The notes beneath the pieces are model-generated. The model was not told the origin of the DNA and did no database searches. It was given only the letters and a program-made list of their open reading frames with translations. Shown here in pieces: positions 52,908-61,563 of a stretch of DNA of 64,000 bases; within the stretch, counting starts at the first letter, position 1, and each line of letters opens with the position of its first letter. The position numbers and the translations under genes were made by a program. This stretch comes from Bacillota bacterium (GTDB lineage Bacteria > Bacillota > Sulfobacillia > JAJZIM01), in assembly GCA_021810565.1 (NCBI GenBank), contig JAJZIM010000009.1, forward strand, positions 1-64,000, given 5' to 3'.

Positions 52908-52991
52908 TCGGCAACCCGGCCGTCATTGCCTCGCAGGGCTTTAGACCCGATGGTTTTGCGCCGCCGCCTTTCGGTCGGCTTTGCCCTTTCG
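52908..52991 (-). promoter_or_regulatory. c-di-GMP-I (GEMM) riboswitch aptamer, proximal copy
   Basis: In order on the minus strand: AAGGGCAAAGCC, CCGAAAGG (GAAA tetraloop), GGCGCAAAACC, GGGTCTAAAGCCC, AATGACGGCCGGGTTGCC. These are the conserved GEMM-I elements, including the tetraloop and the CGGGTTGCC receptor side. It is nearly identical to the distal copy 163 bases upstream. Confidence 0.9.
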
Positions 52992-53018
52992 CTCCTTCCC
53001 GATCCCGCCGTCCCCACC

Positions 53019-53064
53019 AAAAGAGGGACGGTCCTCCGGGTTGCCTCCGGAAGCTCCGTCCCTC
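53019..53064 (-). terminator. Intrinsic terminator of the distal c-di-GMP riboswitch
   Basis: GAGGGACGG and CCGTCCCTC form a 9-bp outer stem with an inner CCGG/CCGG pairing region, followed directly by TTTTGG. It lies between the two aptamers, so transcription must pass it before the second switch. Confidence 0.8.
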
Positions 53065-53070
53065 CAGAAT

Positions 53071-53154
53071 TCGGCAACCCGGCTGTCATTGCCCCGTAGG
53101 GCTTTAGACCCGATGGTTTTGCGCCGCCGCCTTTCGGTCGGCTTTGCCCTTTCG
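53071..53154 (-). promoter_or_regulatory. c-di-GMP-I (GEMM) riboswitch aptamer, distal copy
   Basis: Same ordered core as the proximal copy; differences lie mainly in the P3-side stem (CTACGGGGC versus CTGCGAGGC) and in ATGACAGCC, which is the consensus form. It begins about 30 bases after the putative flagellar-operon start site. Confidence 0.9.
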
Positions 53155-53189
53155 TTGCGGTGCGGTTTTTCTTGCCTCTCCAGGACTAC

Positions 53190-53215
53190 ATTCTATATTT
53201 GCCCCAGGATTCCTG
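53190..53215 (-). promoter_or_regulatory. Candidate promoter region of the flagellar operon
   Basis: TATAGAAT (minus strand, 53197-53190) is a good -10. No standard -35 lies 17 bases upstream; instead an inverted repeat CAGGA-N-TCCTG sits at 53205-53215, in the spacer, and could be an operator. Start site would be near 53183. Confidence 0.35.
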
Positions 53216-53269
53216 CTGCCCCAACAAAATTTTTTATGAGCTGGCACACCCATCCCCTTGCCAGCGATT

Positions 53270-53440
53270 TTAGCGCCGGCGGGAACGGTGCCGAGGCCGG
53301 CGCAATCGCCTTCCCAGGGACACCGCCCCCAGGACCAAGATCCCCAGCAGGAAGGCCAAGGCGGCCAGGATCCGGGGCAGGCGGGCCCAGGGGAAGCCCG
53401 TCGAGGAATAGTAGTGGTGGTAATAGGCCAAGAAGTGCAT
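53270..53440 (-). CDS. Small single-pass membrane protein (56 residues)
   Basis: ATG at 53440 with a very strong SD (GGAGGGAGGGGGG). The peptide starts MHFLAYYHHYYSSTGFPWA, has one membrane segment (about residues 24-42) and ends in a strongly basic tail (RRLRRPRHRSRRR). No family recognised. It follows the 77-residue gene by 24 bases and precedes the flagellar leader. Confidence 0.55.
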   Translation of the reverse strand: MHFLAYYHHYYSSTGFPWARLPRILAALAFLLGILVLGAVSLGRRLRRPRHRSRRR

Positions 53441-53464
53441 GCCCGGCCCCCCTCCCTCCGCGAG

Positions 53465-53698
53465 TCAGCCCTCCAGACGGGCCAGGGCGTCGCGCACCGC
53501 CTGCAGCCGGCGCAGGTAGCCCTCCAGGTTCTCCCGCGCCCCGACCACGTCCGCGCGGTTCTCGTCCGGCCCGGCCCCGGAGCGCAAGAGACCCAGGGCG
53601 GCGCCGATGTAGGGCATGGCATCGTAGCGATCCTTGCGGCGCTCCCCGCCGTAATATGCCTCTTCGGCAACCCGCAGCAGTTCTTTCAGCTTGGTCAT
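53465..53698 (-). CDS. Small hypothetical helical protein (77 residues)
   Basis: MTKLKELLRVAEEAYYGGERRKDRYDAM start in segments, then two amphipathic helices ending in RRLQAVRDALARLEG. No family recognised. AAGGAG lies about 15 bases before the ATG, rather far. Codon use and helical periodicity look genuine. Forms a pair with the 56-residue membrane protein. Confidence 0.55.
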   Translation of the reverse strand: MTKLKELLRVAEEAYYGGERRKDRYDAMPYIGAALGLLRSGAGPDENRADVVGARENLEGYLRRLQAVRDALARLEG

Positions 53699-54083
53699 GG
53701 GCGATGGCTTCTTCTCCTTTTTCTTTCGTCTTGCGTTCAGGATGGGCCTGTCTAATGCTTTCTACTCCGGCGGCAGCTTTCCTGCCGCCATCGGCAATTC
53801 CTCCGCAGCTGCGCCCAAAACAAACCAGTCGGGAGGACCACCCGGATAGAAGCCTTGCCCAATGGCGCGCTTTTGGTCAGCCGCAGGCGGTGTCGACCAC
53901 CACTTGTCGGGACCGGGGCAGCCAAGAAGTCGCCAGCCCCAAGGCAAGTATTTTTCGGAGCAGCAGCACCGGACACCCGCTCTCGGTCCCGCGGCTAGCG
54001 GCAACGCTCGGTCGGCACTCGTTCCTAGCCACCGGTCGGGGGCCAACTATCGATATGACTCATACGATCCTTTCCCACACCAT
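53699..54083. other. Stretch without a recognisable gene
   Basis: About 385 bases. Short frames exist on both strands, but none has an SD or recognisable domain. The right half, at lower GC, may belong to the accessory patch that carries hicBA. Confidence 0.4.
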
Positions 54084-54296
54084 TCAGCCTTCGACAAACT
54101 CTTCCCAATCCAGACCCAATTGCTTAATGGCAGTCCGTAGCGTTCCTATTTTTAGATCACTGGGTCCCCAATCTGGGATGACGCTAGACTTGTCGGCGGC
54201 TGGGTTGTACCATTTGCGATGGGAACCACCGGACCGCCTGGGCAGCTCTTGGCACCCGAGGCGGCGCAGCCTTGCGACAACCTCCTGGTATCTCAC
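54084..54296 (-). CDS. hicA: HicA-family mRNA interferase toxin
   Basis: 70 residues, double-stranded-RNA-binding-like fold. VARLRRLGCQELPRRSGGSHRKWYNP carries, in segments, the conserved Gly-Ser-His with catalytic His near residue 26; the end is LRTAIKQLGLDWEEF. Cleaves mRNA when free of HicB. GTG start overlapping the hicB stop (GTGA), antitoxin first. Confidence 0.85.
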   Translation of the reverse strand: MRYQEVVARLRRLGCQELPRRSGGSHRKWYNPAADKSSVIPDWGPSDLKIGTLRTAIKQLGLDWEEFVEG

Positions 54297-54541
54297 GGGC
54301 GGGCCACTAGACCCTCAAACCAAATGGGAGATTCTTTGGGATCCATGCCCAGGCCGGCAGGAAGTCTTTTCCCCAAATCCTCGTAGATCTCCACCACTGC
54401 ATCCAAAGCGTCACGCACATGGTCCAGCACTTCTTCTATGGTGTCCCCTTCGGTGACCAGCTCCGGCAATACGGGTGACGTTACCGTATAGCCACCTTCC
54501 GGCTGGGGGGTCAACAACAATGGGATCTTGAACAGTTTCAA
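54293..54541 (-). CDS. hicB: HicB-family antitoxin
   Basis: About 82 residues. LLLTPQPEGGYTVTSPVLPELV followed by EGDTIEEVLDHVRDALDAV, in segments, is the HicB partial-RNase-H core. There is no C-terminal DNA-binding tail, so autoregulation may be weak or use another factor. The start is TTG at 54541 (or TTG 54562). Confidence 0.85.
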   Translation of the reverse strand: MKLFKIPLLLTPQPEGGYTVTSPVLPELVTEGDTIEEVLDHVRDALDAVVEIYEDLGKRLPAGLGMDPKESPIWFEGLVARP

Positions 54542-54589
54542 CCGGTATCGCCCCTCTCGCAATTGGCAGCCCCAAAGGCCAGGTACCGG

Positions 54590-54865
54590 TTACCGCCGAG
54601 CTGTCCCATCCCAAGTGAGCATATCCTTGACCTGGGTTATTCGGCAGGAGCGGATCCTGCACCGATATAAACGTTCAACCTCAGCGGCCACCTGCGGCAA
54701 GCGCTGGGCCAAAGATTCCCGATCTGTGGCCTGGGTTACTTCCCAGCGGTACTCACGCCCACGCTCTCTTCCCGATGGGCTCCCCCCGGTCGTCTTCCCC
54801 GAAATAAGGTGCCCTGGGGCCGCCCGTCGGCACTTGGCCAAGGTGAAGCAGTACCTGCCCGGCAT
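54590..54865 (-). CDS. Hypothetical ORF upstream of hicB
   Basis: Up to 91 residues; the second half (YRWEVTQATDRESLAQRL, then LYRCRIRSCRITQVKDML) looks protein-like, the first half does not. No SD at the annotated ATG and no family recognised. Could be the broken end of a longer gene or a third member of the hicBA operon, 48 bases before hicB. Confidence 0.3.
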   Translation of the reverse strand: MPGRYCFTLAKCRRAAPGHLISGKTTGGSPSGRERGREYRWEVTQATDRESLAQRLPQVAAEVERLYRCRIRSCRITQVKDMLTWDGTARR

Positions 54866-55309
54866 GGACGGGGCCCGCCATCCCAGAGGGGAGCGCGGCC
54901 GGAACTGCTCCTGTCTTGATCATAGCAGAGGGTGCACCCCGAAGCAACGGCCGTCGGATCGTGGCACCCTGTCGGAGCCCATGGGCAGCGGCAACCAAAG
55001 GCGGAAGCGGCAGTTCCCCTTGGAGTAGGCGGATGGAAAATTCGTTGCGCTCGATGTGCGCTTGCTTGACCGCGTCGTCCATCACCCGCTGCCGGTCGGA
55101 TCTTCCGCCGTGTCGAGGCGTCATCGGACCTCCAGACTCCTCGAAGGCGGTGGCGTCGACGATGGGGCTGGCCATGTTTTTGCGCCAGGGGTGCCGTCCG
55201 AGGAGATCCGCCCGCGAGAATTCCCGGTGCGCAAACCTGCCGCGCCGAGCAACGAGGGCGGCAAGCTCGAGGGAGGAAAAGCGCCTTCCCCGGTGAAGCT
55301 ATATACCCC
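54866..55309. other. Stretch without a confident gene
   Basis: About 440 bases. A minus-strand frame contains RVMDDAVKQAHIERNEFSIR, which reads like a protein fragment, but there is no domain match by eye. The last bases hold TATATA at 55300, so close to the next ATG that the following mRNA could be leaderless. Confidence 0.35.
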
Positions 55310-56266
55310 ATGATCACCATCGAAGCCGCCTCGCTGGTCAAGTCCTACCGCCGGGTGCGCGCCCTGGACGGCCTGTCCTTCCAGGTGGCGGCCGGAGAGA
55401 TCTTCGCCCTGTTGGGTCCCAACGGCGCGGGCAAGACCACGGCGGTGCGCTGCCTGGCCACCCTCACCATTCCCGATGCCGGCCGGGCCGTGGTGGCCGA
55501 CATCGACGTGGTGCGCCGACCGGATCTGGTGCGCCGCCGCATCGGATACGTCGCCCAAAGCCTGGGGGCCGACCGGGAGGCCACCGGGAGGGAGAACCTC
55601 CTGCTGCACGGGCACCTGCACCGCCTGAGCGGCCGGCGGCTGCGCCAACGCGTAGCCACGCTTTTGGAACAACTGCAGCTGGCCGAGGTGGCCGACCGCT
55701 TCGTGCGCCAATACTCCGGCGGCATGCGCCGCCGCCTGGACATCGCCCTGGGCCTCTTGCCCGAGCCGGAGGTCCTGTTCTTGGACGAGCCCACCGCGGG
55801 CCTGGATCCGGCCAGCCGCACCGCCCTGTGGCAGCTGTTGCGCCGATTGCGCCGCCAGGGGCTCACGGTGCTCCTCACCACCCACTACCTGGAGGAGGCC
55901 GATCAGCTGGCCGACCGGCTGGCCATCGTCAACCGGGGGCGCGTGGCCGTCACCGGCACCCCCGCGGCCCTCAAGGCCGACGTTCCCGCCCGCGTCACCC
56001 TGCGCGTGGCGGATCCGCTGGCGGCCGCCGCCCTGCTGGCCGACCTGCCCGGCTTTCGCCAGGCCGACCGCACCGAGGCCGGCCTCACCGTTTCGGCCCT
56101 GGACGGCTCCCGCTTCTTCCCCGCCGCCGTCACCCGCCTGGCCCAAGCCGGGGTGGCGGTGGAGGAAGCCAGCCTCCAACTGCCCTCTTTGGACGACGTC
56201 TATGTGACCCACACCGGCTCGCCCTTCCCCGTCAGCGATCTGGCCGAGGGGGGCGTCACCACATGA
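55310..56266 (+). CDS. ABC-2 type exporter ATPase (DrrA/NatA-like)
   Basis: 318 residues. Walker [10 protein letters not shown] near 40, signature [15 protein letters not shown] near 138, Walker [17 protein letters not shown], and a C-terminal DrrA-type domain ending with [11 protein letters not shown]-like motif. Drives export through the next gene's permease. There is no SD at good distance; TATATA 5 bases before the ATG suggests a leaderless transcript. Stop overlaps the permease ATG. Confidence 0.9.
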   Translation: MITIEAASLVKSYRRVRALDGLSFQVAAGEIFALLGPNGAGKTTAVRCLATLTIPDAGRAVVADIDVVRRPDLVRRRIGYVAQSLGADREATGRENLLLHGHLHRLSGRRLRQRVATLLEQLQLAEVADRFVRQYSGGMRRRLDIALGLLPEPEVLFLDEPTAGLDPASRTALWQLLRRLRRQGLTVLLTTHYLEEADQLADRLAIVNRGRVAVTGTPAALKADVPARVTLRVADPLAAAALLADLPGFRQADRTEAGLTVSALDGSRFFPAAVTRLAQAGVAVEEASLQLPSLDDVYVTHTGSPFPVSDLAEGGVTT

Positions 56267-57033
56267 GGCTGGTACAGGACGCCTGGTTTCTGGGGGTGCG
56301 CATCGCCCGCTCCTACCTGCGCCAGCCGGTTTGGATCGTGGTGGCCCTGGTCCAGCCGGTGATCTGGCTCACCCTGTACGGGCAGCTCTTCCGGCGGGTG
56401 GTGGAGATCCCCGGCTTCGGCGCCGCCACCTACATCCAGTTCCTCACCCCCGGGGTGGCGGTGATGACCGCCCTGTTCAACTCGGTGTGGGCCGGCTTCG
56501 ACACTCTGGAGGACATGGAGCGCGGGATCCTCGACCGGTTCCTGGCCACTCCCGTGCGCCGCGGGGCGCTGATCCTGGCCTCCGTGGGCTACGCCTCCTC
56601 GGCCGTGGCCGTCCAGGTGCTGCTCATCCTGGCCCTGGGCAGCCTCCTGGGGGCGCACCTGACCGGCGGGGTCGTGGGTGTCCTGCTGTCCCTGGCCGCC
56701 TGCGTGCTGCTCTCCGCCACCTTCGCCGCCTTCTCCAACGCCGCGGCGCTTTGGGTGCGCAAGCGCGAACCCCTCATCGCCGTGGTCAACTTCCTCTCCC
56801 TGCCGCTGACCTTCCTGTCGGCCGCCATCATGCCGACCACCCTCATGCCGAGTTGGATGCTGCGCGCGGCCCGCTTCAACCCGGTGAACTGGGCGGTGGA
56901 GGTGGTTCGTGCCGCCCTGGCCGGCCACGTCTCCTGGGGCGACGCCGCCGACCTGGCCCGCTTGGCCGGGCTGGCCCTGGCCCTGTTCCTGGCGGCCCTG
57001 ATCTCCCTGGAGGCCTTCCGCCGCCGGGTCTAG
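56263..57033 (+). CDS. ABC-2 type exporter permease (DrrB-like)
   Basis: 256 residues, six membrane segments. [21 protein letters not shown], in segments near residue 60, and [15 protein letters not shown] near 202 are typical of ABC-2 permeases. ATGA overlap with the ATPase. Substrate unknown; drugs, lipids or antibiotics are common. Converges on the next gene with a 4-base overlap. Confidence 0.88.
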   Translation: MRLVQDAWFLGVRIARSYLRQPVWIVVALVQPVIWLTLYGQLFRRVVEIPGFGAATYIQFLTPGVAVMTALFNSVWAGFDTLEDMERGILDRFLATPVRRGALILASVGYASSAVAVQVLLILALGSLLGAHLTGGVVGVLLSLAACVLLSATFAAFSNAAALWVRKREPLIAVVNFLSLPLTFLSAAIMPTTLMPSWMLRAARFNPVNWAVEVVRAALAGHVSWGDAADLARLAGLALALFLAALISLEAFRRRV

Positions 57034-57920
57034 GCCCGCCGTTCCGTCGGACGCCGGTACAGCACCATGGCCGCCAGCACCCCCCAGGCCATGGGCACCG
57101 CCAACACCGCCGCCATCACCGCATCGAGGACCGGCACCGCTCCCCGGGCTCCCTCCACCACCAGCAGCCCGGTGACGGTGATGCCGGCCAGGTCCAGCAC
57201 CAGCACCGCCGCTAGGTACACCCCGAGGATGGCCCAGGCGGCACCGAAGGACCCACCCCTAACGATCCGGTCCAGGGCGTCGCCCATACCGCGCAGCACC
57301 CCCGGCCCGGCGTAGGAGGCGCCCAGCCAGAGCAGGGCCGTGGGCAGGCCCAGGACCAAGAGGCCCACCAACCACAGCGTCGCCACGAAGACGGCCAGGG
57401 GGACGGCATGGACCTGCACCAGGATCCCGCCCACCAGCAGGGGCGGTACAATGGCCAAGAGCCATCCCGCCACGTACAGGCCCACGGTGCGGGGCAGGTT
57501 CGCCGCTCCCAAGGCCCAAAAGCGCCCCGGGCCGAGCCGCTCCCCATCCTCGGTGATCCGGGCCGCCCCGGCGAACATGCCCCCCAGCACCAATCCGCCC
57601 ACCAGCAGCGTGGCCAAAAAGAGGGCCGTGGCCGCCGGCGGCATCGGCAGGTGCGGCAGGGCGGGCAGCCCGGTCGTCCCCGTCCGCGACACCAAGTGGA
57701 CCCCCCATGCCCGCAGGAAGGCCATGGACAGGACGTTGTTCACCAGCATTCCCGCCGCCGCCATCAGCCAATAGGCCGGCTGCTCCGACAAAAGGATCCT
57801 CGCCCGCGCCAAGATCTGCCGGGTGGGGTGCTCCCGCTCCATCCCCTGGGTCACCAAGGCGCCGCAGTTGGGGCAAACGGCTCCCTCACTCTCCGCGCCG
57901 CAATGAGGACATACTGCCAC
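57030..57920 (-). CDS. Zinc-ribbon polytopic membrane protein
   Basis: 296 residues. The N-terminus is a zinc ribbon (CPHCG and CPNCG, Cys4, 7, 16, 19), then about six membrane segments from residue 50 to the end with no catalytic motif. Members of such families are of unknown function. ATG start. The stop overlaps the convergent permease. Confidence 0.7.
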   Translation of the reverse strand: MAVCPHCGAESEGAVCPNCGALVTQGMEREHPTRQILARARILLSEQPAYWLMAAAGMLVNNVLSMAFLRAWGVHLVSRTGTTGLPALPHLPMPPAATALFLATLLVGGLVLGGMFAGAARITEDGERLGPGRFWALGAANLPRTVGLYVAGWLLAIVPPLLVGGILVQVHAVPLAVFVATLWLVGLLVLGLPTALLWLGASYAGPGVLRGMGDALDRIVRGGSFGAAWAILGVYLAAVLVLDLAGITVTGLLVVEGARGAVPVLDAVMAAVLAVPMAWGVLAAMVLYRRPTERRA

Positions 57921-57936
57921 GTATTGTGCCTCCTCG

Positions 57937-58434
57937 CTAAAATGTGATGTGCAGTTCCCGCATCATGGCAAATAGATCAACACATTGTACACCAAAAGCC
58001 ATACAAACATTTGGTATGGGAACCGTACGCTTACTTTCAGCGTTGAATTTTTCTTGGGTTACCACCTTACACTGTTCTTCGACGGCATATGCTACCAACC
58101 AACCGTCTGCACCCGCCGCGAATTCCATTTTGCCGGCTTCGAAAAATTGATCTTGCTTTTGAAGCCATCCCATGATCTGCCTATATCGTTCCAGAACCTC
58201 CACCCTATCCGTGGAAGCAAAGCAAATACCGCTGTCGTTTGTCGCCCACTCCGCCAGACGGTCACGGCCAAGCTGCAATTCCTTAAGCACCCGGTCAATG
58301 CTGCCTATCTGCCCCGCGGCGCCCTGCATCTCGAGCATACTCCAAAAGGCAGGGAAGATATCGAAGGCGTAGAACTGGCGGGCAGCCTGGATCAAGGCGC
58401 TGGCATCCACCACATACCCCGGCGCCACGATCAA
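57937..58434 (-). CDS. DUF4411 PIN-like toxin
   Basis: 165 residues. VVDASALIQAARQFYAFDIFPAFW, in segments, is the DUF4411 start with the first PIN aspartate. ADGWLVAYA and KVVTQEKF carry further acidic residues, and IPNVCMAFGVQC is the family end. Expected to be an RNase toxin held by the XRE-ImmA protein whose stop overlaps this ATG by four bases. Noticeably lower GC than neighbours. Confidence 0.85.
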   Translation of the reverse strand: MIVAPGYVVDASALIQAARQFYAFDIFPAFWSMLEMQGAAGQIGSIDRVLKELQLGRDRLAEWATNDSGICFASTDRVEVLERYRQIMGWLQKQDQFFEAGKMEFAAGADGWLVAYAVEEQCKVVTQEKFNAESKRTVPIPNVCMAFGVQCVDLFAMMRELHITF

Positions 58435-59576
58435 CCGGGCTCTCCCATCCGCAAGGTAAATTCCTCAAAGGTTCGCCCGTACAGCCCCGTGAGCTGGTAG
58501 GCCTCCCGGTACAATAGGCTTCCCTCCCGAGCCGCGCGCACCACCGCCGCCGCGAAGGACCGGCCCAGCCGAAGCCGCTGCGTGGCATAGAAGTTGCCGC
58601 CGCTTTGGGTAGTCCCCCGGCCCTGCTCCCGCCGCAAGTACTCCCGGTACAAGGCTCGGAATTCCTCCCGGGAGACCAATTCCAGATCCAGGGCCCGGCG
58701 AGCCGCCGCCAGGGCGCTCACCTTGAAGGTTCGGGCCAGCCTCTGCCAGCGATCCGGGCGTCGGGCCACCGCGGGCCAGCGTTCCGCGAGTTCCCGCGCC
58801 GGCACCAGAAACTCCGCCGCCGCCGCGTCGCAGCGCCGCTCAGCCGCGTCGCCGGCCGGCTGCAGCTCCGCCAGGTCGAAGGCCGCACTGACGCCGTACC
58901 ATAGGTGGGCCAACTCGTGCGCCAGGGTGAACATCTGGGCCGCCTTGGCGTCGGCACCGTTCACAAACACCCAGGGCGCATGCCCGTCCACCAGCACGAA
59001 GCCGCGGAACTCCGCCACCCGCAGGGCGCGACGGGTGTTGTTGCCGACGATGCCGCTCACGCAGACCGTTACGCCGGCTTCCTCCATGCGCTCCCGCAAG
59101 GTCCGCAGCGCGTCTTCCCAAGTCGCCGCCCCGGCTGCCCAACCCGCAGCCAGCCCCAAGGCAGCGCGCATCCGAAGGGCCAGCCGGCCCGGATCCGCGC
59201 CGGGGCGGGCGCTGCCCACGAAGGCCAGGGGGGAGTGCCCCAGTTCCCGGCGGTACTCCCGCAGCCAGTCCTGCCGCCACTGCATCACCCGCACCGTCTC
59301 CAGCAGCTCCGGACTGGGCCGGCGGGCCATGTTGCCCTCCCGGGTGCGCAGGAAGGGCAGGGCCAGCCGCTCCTCGGGCGGCTCGGGGAGCAGCAGGTAG
59401 CCCAAGGGCAGCCCCACGGCGGCAGCCAACTGCTGCGCCTGCCGCAGCGTGGGTCCGCCGCTGCCCTGCAGCCACGCCGCCAGCTTGGGGAACCTACGCT
59501 CCAGCTCCTCCTGCGCCTTGCCGCTACGCTCCAAAGCCCAGCGCAGCACGACCGGGCGGATTAACACCTGTGCCAT
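58431..59576 (-). CDS. XRE-ImmA/IrrE fusion antitoxin
   Basis: 381 residues. N-terminal helix-turn-helix (residues 10-60), linker GYLLLPEPPEER, then an ImmA/IrrE metallopeptidase-like domain with HELAH at 220-224 and a downstream CDAAAAEFLVP acidic stretch. Pairs with DUF4411 toxins as antitoxin/regulator. ATG with SD AGGAG that starts right beside the IS605 right end, so the native promoter has been displaced and the tnpB frame overlaps the start by 16 bases. Confidence 0.85.
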   Translation of the reverse strand: MAQVLIRPVVLRWALERSGKAQEELERRFPKLAAWLQGSGGPTLRQAQQLAAAVGLPLGYLLLPEPPEERLALPFLRTREGNMARRPSPELLETVRVMQWRQDWLREYRRELGHSPLAFVGSARPGADPGRLALRMRAALGLAAGWAAGAATWEDALRTLRERMEEAGVTVCVSGIVGNNTRRALRVAEFRGFVLVDGHAPWVFVNGADAKAAQMFTLAHELAHLWYGVSAAFDLAELQPAGDAAERRCDAAAAEFLVPARELAERWPAVARRPDRWQRLARTFKVSALAAARRALDLELVSREEFRALYREYLRREQGRGTTQSGGNFYATQRLRLGRSFAAAVVRAAREGSLLYREAYQLTGLYGRTFEEFTLRMGEPG

Positions 59577-61060
59577 GACCAGCTCCTATGAACTCTCCCG
59601 CCGCCTAAGCCGTGCGGCTTGAGGCGGGGGTTTCCGGGGTCGCCCCCCGGAGTTTCCTGGCTCGCCGACCGCCGCGCCGGAAGCCTTCGGCCTCCGGCGT
59701 CTTCCGCAATCTCCCCAGGCGTGACTTCGGACCGTTCCGGCCCTAGTTTCCGAAACATCTTGACGGACTTTCCCTCCGGCGCCAGCGGCTCCCCGGAGAG
59801 AAGCTTCCGCGCTCCCCGGCGGGCGATGACCACGGAGGCGTGGTGGTCGGCGTTGTCCCGATGTCCGCAGGCGTGACAGACGAACTCGGCCTGCGATGGC
59901 CGGTTGTCCGGGTGAGTGTGGCCGCAGGCGGCACACTCCTGCGAACTGTGGGCGGGCGGAACCGTGACGACCAGCTTGCCCGCGCGAAGCGCCTTGTAGC
60001 GGGTGAACGACACCACCTGTCCCCATGCCGACGCCAGGATGGCCCGGTTGAGCCCGGCCTTCGCCCGGGCTCCGTTGGGTAACCACCTCCCATTTTCGTC
60101 CTGTCTAGCCTTTGGCTTGCGAGTCATGTTGCCGATCCGCAGATCTTCGAAGGCGTACAGGTCGTACCTGTCGTCGACCACCAGGGCATGGCTGGTCTTG
60201 TGGGCGTAGTCTTGGCGGACGTTGGCCTCGTACCGGGCGTAGCGGCCAGCCCTTCGGTAGGCTTTCTTCTGGTTGCGGCTACCCTTCCCGCGCCGAGCAG
60301 CCCGCCGCTGCCACGTCTTCCGCCGCCGCCGGGCCTTCCCGATACGTTCTTTTTGCACCGCCGACAGGTCGAGGACCCGCCCGTCGGACGTCATGAGGGG
60401 CTTCGCCACTCCACGGTCGGCCCCCAAGGTGCGCTCCAAAAGTTGCCCCTCCGACAGGTGGCGCAGATCCTCGGCGATCCGCTCGGCGGCATTTTCCGGT
60501 TTTCCGCCGGGAACCGCCGGGTCCTCGGCGGCGAAGGAGACGAACCACTGCCCGCCTTCCACGCAGATGTGGATGGACGCCGGGATGCCGTGCGGACGGT
60601 GCGCCCGATAGGAAACCTCGCCCACGGGGAACCTCGTGGTTCCGATGCGCAGCCGGTAGCGAACAACACCAGTTCGTGGATCGGTCTTCGGAACGAACTC
60701 GAACAGTTCGGAGGTAAGCCAGACGGCCTGCCTGCCCGCCTTGGTCTGGTACTTGGGGCGTCCGCCCAGACCCGCGAAAAACCGGGCGTAGGCTTGTCGC
60801 CAGAGCGCGGCGCCGTTTCGCAGCACCTGGGACGGCACCTCGCGGAGGAACGCCGTGCGCTCGGTGATGAACCGGCTGTACTCCTGGTCGAGCGGCACGG
60901 GCATTCCCACCAGGGCGACCAACCGCCGTTGGAATTTCCGGTAGTAGCGGTCCTCTTGCACCTTGGCGTTGTAGATCAGCCGCTGGCAGCCGATCCACCG
61001 CAGCAGGATCCGCTCCTGCTCCCGGTCGGGATACAGGCGGAACCGGTAGCCGCCCAGCAT
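59561..61060 (-). CDS. tnpB: TnpB RNA-guided nuclease (IS605 OrfB)
   Basis: 499 residues from the ATG at 61060 (AGGAGG 8 bases upstream). RuvC residues are present: Asp215 in LGADRGVAK, Glu305 in YAFEDL, Asp405 in NADHHASVV. The zinc finger is Cys376, 379, 395, 398. N-terminal HTH/OrfB part complete, so it is likely active. The last roughly 75 residues overlap the omega-RNA and right end, and the stop lies beyond the element, inside the start of the antitoxin gene. Confidence 0.92.
   Translation of the reverse strand: MLGGYRFRLYPDREQERILLRWIGCQRLIYNAKVQEDRYYRKFQRRLVALVGMPVPLDQEYSRFITERTAFLREVPSQVLRNGAALWRQAYARFFAGLGGRPKYQTKAGRQAVWLTSELFEFVPKTDPRTGVVRYRLRIGTTRFPVGEVSYRAHRPHGIPASIHICVEGGQWFVSFAAEDPAVPGGKPENAAERIAEDLRHLSEGQLLERTLGADRGVAKPLMTSDGRVLDLSAVQKERIGKARRRRKTWQRRAARRGKGSRNQKKAYRRAGRYARYEANVRQDYAHKTSHALVVDDRYDLYAFEDLRIGNMTRKPKARQDENGRWLPNGARAKAGLNRAILASAWGQVVSFTRYKALRAGKLVVTVPPAHSSQECAACGHTHPDNRPSQAEFVCHACGHRDNADHHASVVIARRGARKLLSGEPLAPEGKSVKMFRKLGPERSEVTPGEIAEDAGGRRLPARRSASQETPGGDPGNPRLKPHGLGGGRVHRSWSWHRC
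59588..59740 (-). ncRNA. Predicted TnpB omega-RNA (reRNA) at the right end
   Basis: In TnpB systems the guide RNA is made from the 3' end of tnpB through the right end, with the guide taken from flanking DNA. Here it would end with the stem-loop at 59601-59627 (CCGCCT-AAGCC/GGCTT-AGGCGG). The guide would be the host bases from about 59587 downward, that is, the SD and start of the XRE-ImmA gene. The 5' end is a guess. Confidence 0.5.
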
Positions 61061-61128
61061 CGGCATCACCTCCTTGCGCCCTTGCTGAAAGTATCATATC
61101 ATTAGGCCACTATAAGCACAACGGAGAA

Positions 61129-61563
61129 ATGATGTCTGCATCGCACGCCGTATATGCCCTTAGGTTACATATCGTCTTGGTCACCAAATACCGTCGAAAG
61201 GCCTTAACCCCGGAGATACTGGAAGCACTGCGGGAAGCGTTGGTGGAGATCCTGGAACATTGGCGCTGGGCCTTGATCGAATTCGGTGGGGAAGCCGACC
61301 ATGTCCATCTCTTGGTGGGCATCCATCCGGCCCTGAACATCGCGACGCTCATCAACAACCTCAAGTCGGCCTCATCCCGCCGTGTGCGAAACCGGTTCCC
61401 TGACCATCTTCGGAATTTCTACAGGAAACCATACTTTTGGCACCGTGCGTATTACGTGGGTAGCGTTGGGAACGCCTCGCTGGATGCCGTGAAACGCTAC
61501 GTGGAGGCGCAGGGAACCCGAGAAAAGTCCCGGAAGGCAACCCGGAGACCACCGCCCGCTTGA
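61129..61563 (+). CDS. tnpA: IS200/IS605 Y1 transposase TnpA
   Basis: 144 residues. HUH motif as His58-Val-His60 (DHVHLLV) and catalytic Tyr124 (KRYVEAQG). A complete single-strand transposase that excises and inserts the element. Divergent from tnpB, as in IS605. Confidence 0.93.
   Translation: MMSASHAVYALRLHIVLVTKYRRKALTPEILEALREALVEILEHWRWALIEFGGEADHVHLLVGIHPALNIATLINNLKSASSRRVRNRFPDHLRNFYRKPYFWHRAYYVGSVGNASLDAVKRYVEAQGTREKSRKATRRPPPA

Noticed and set aside
55121-56212. 363-codon minus-strand frame opposite the ABC-2 ATPase
   Set aside because: It is antisense to an intact Walker A/signature/Walker B protein and has Gln/Gly/His-rich shadow composition.
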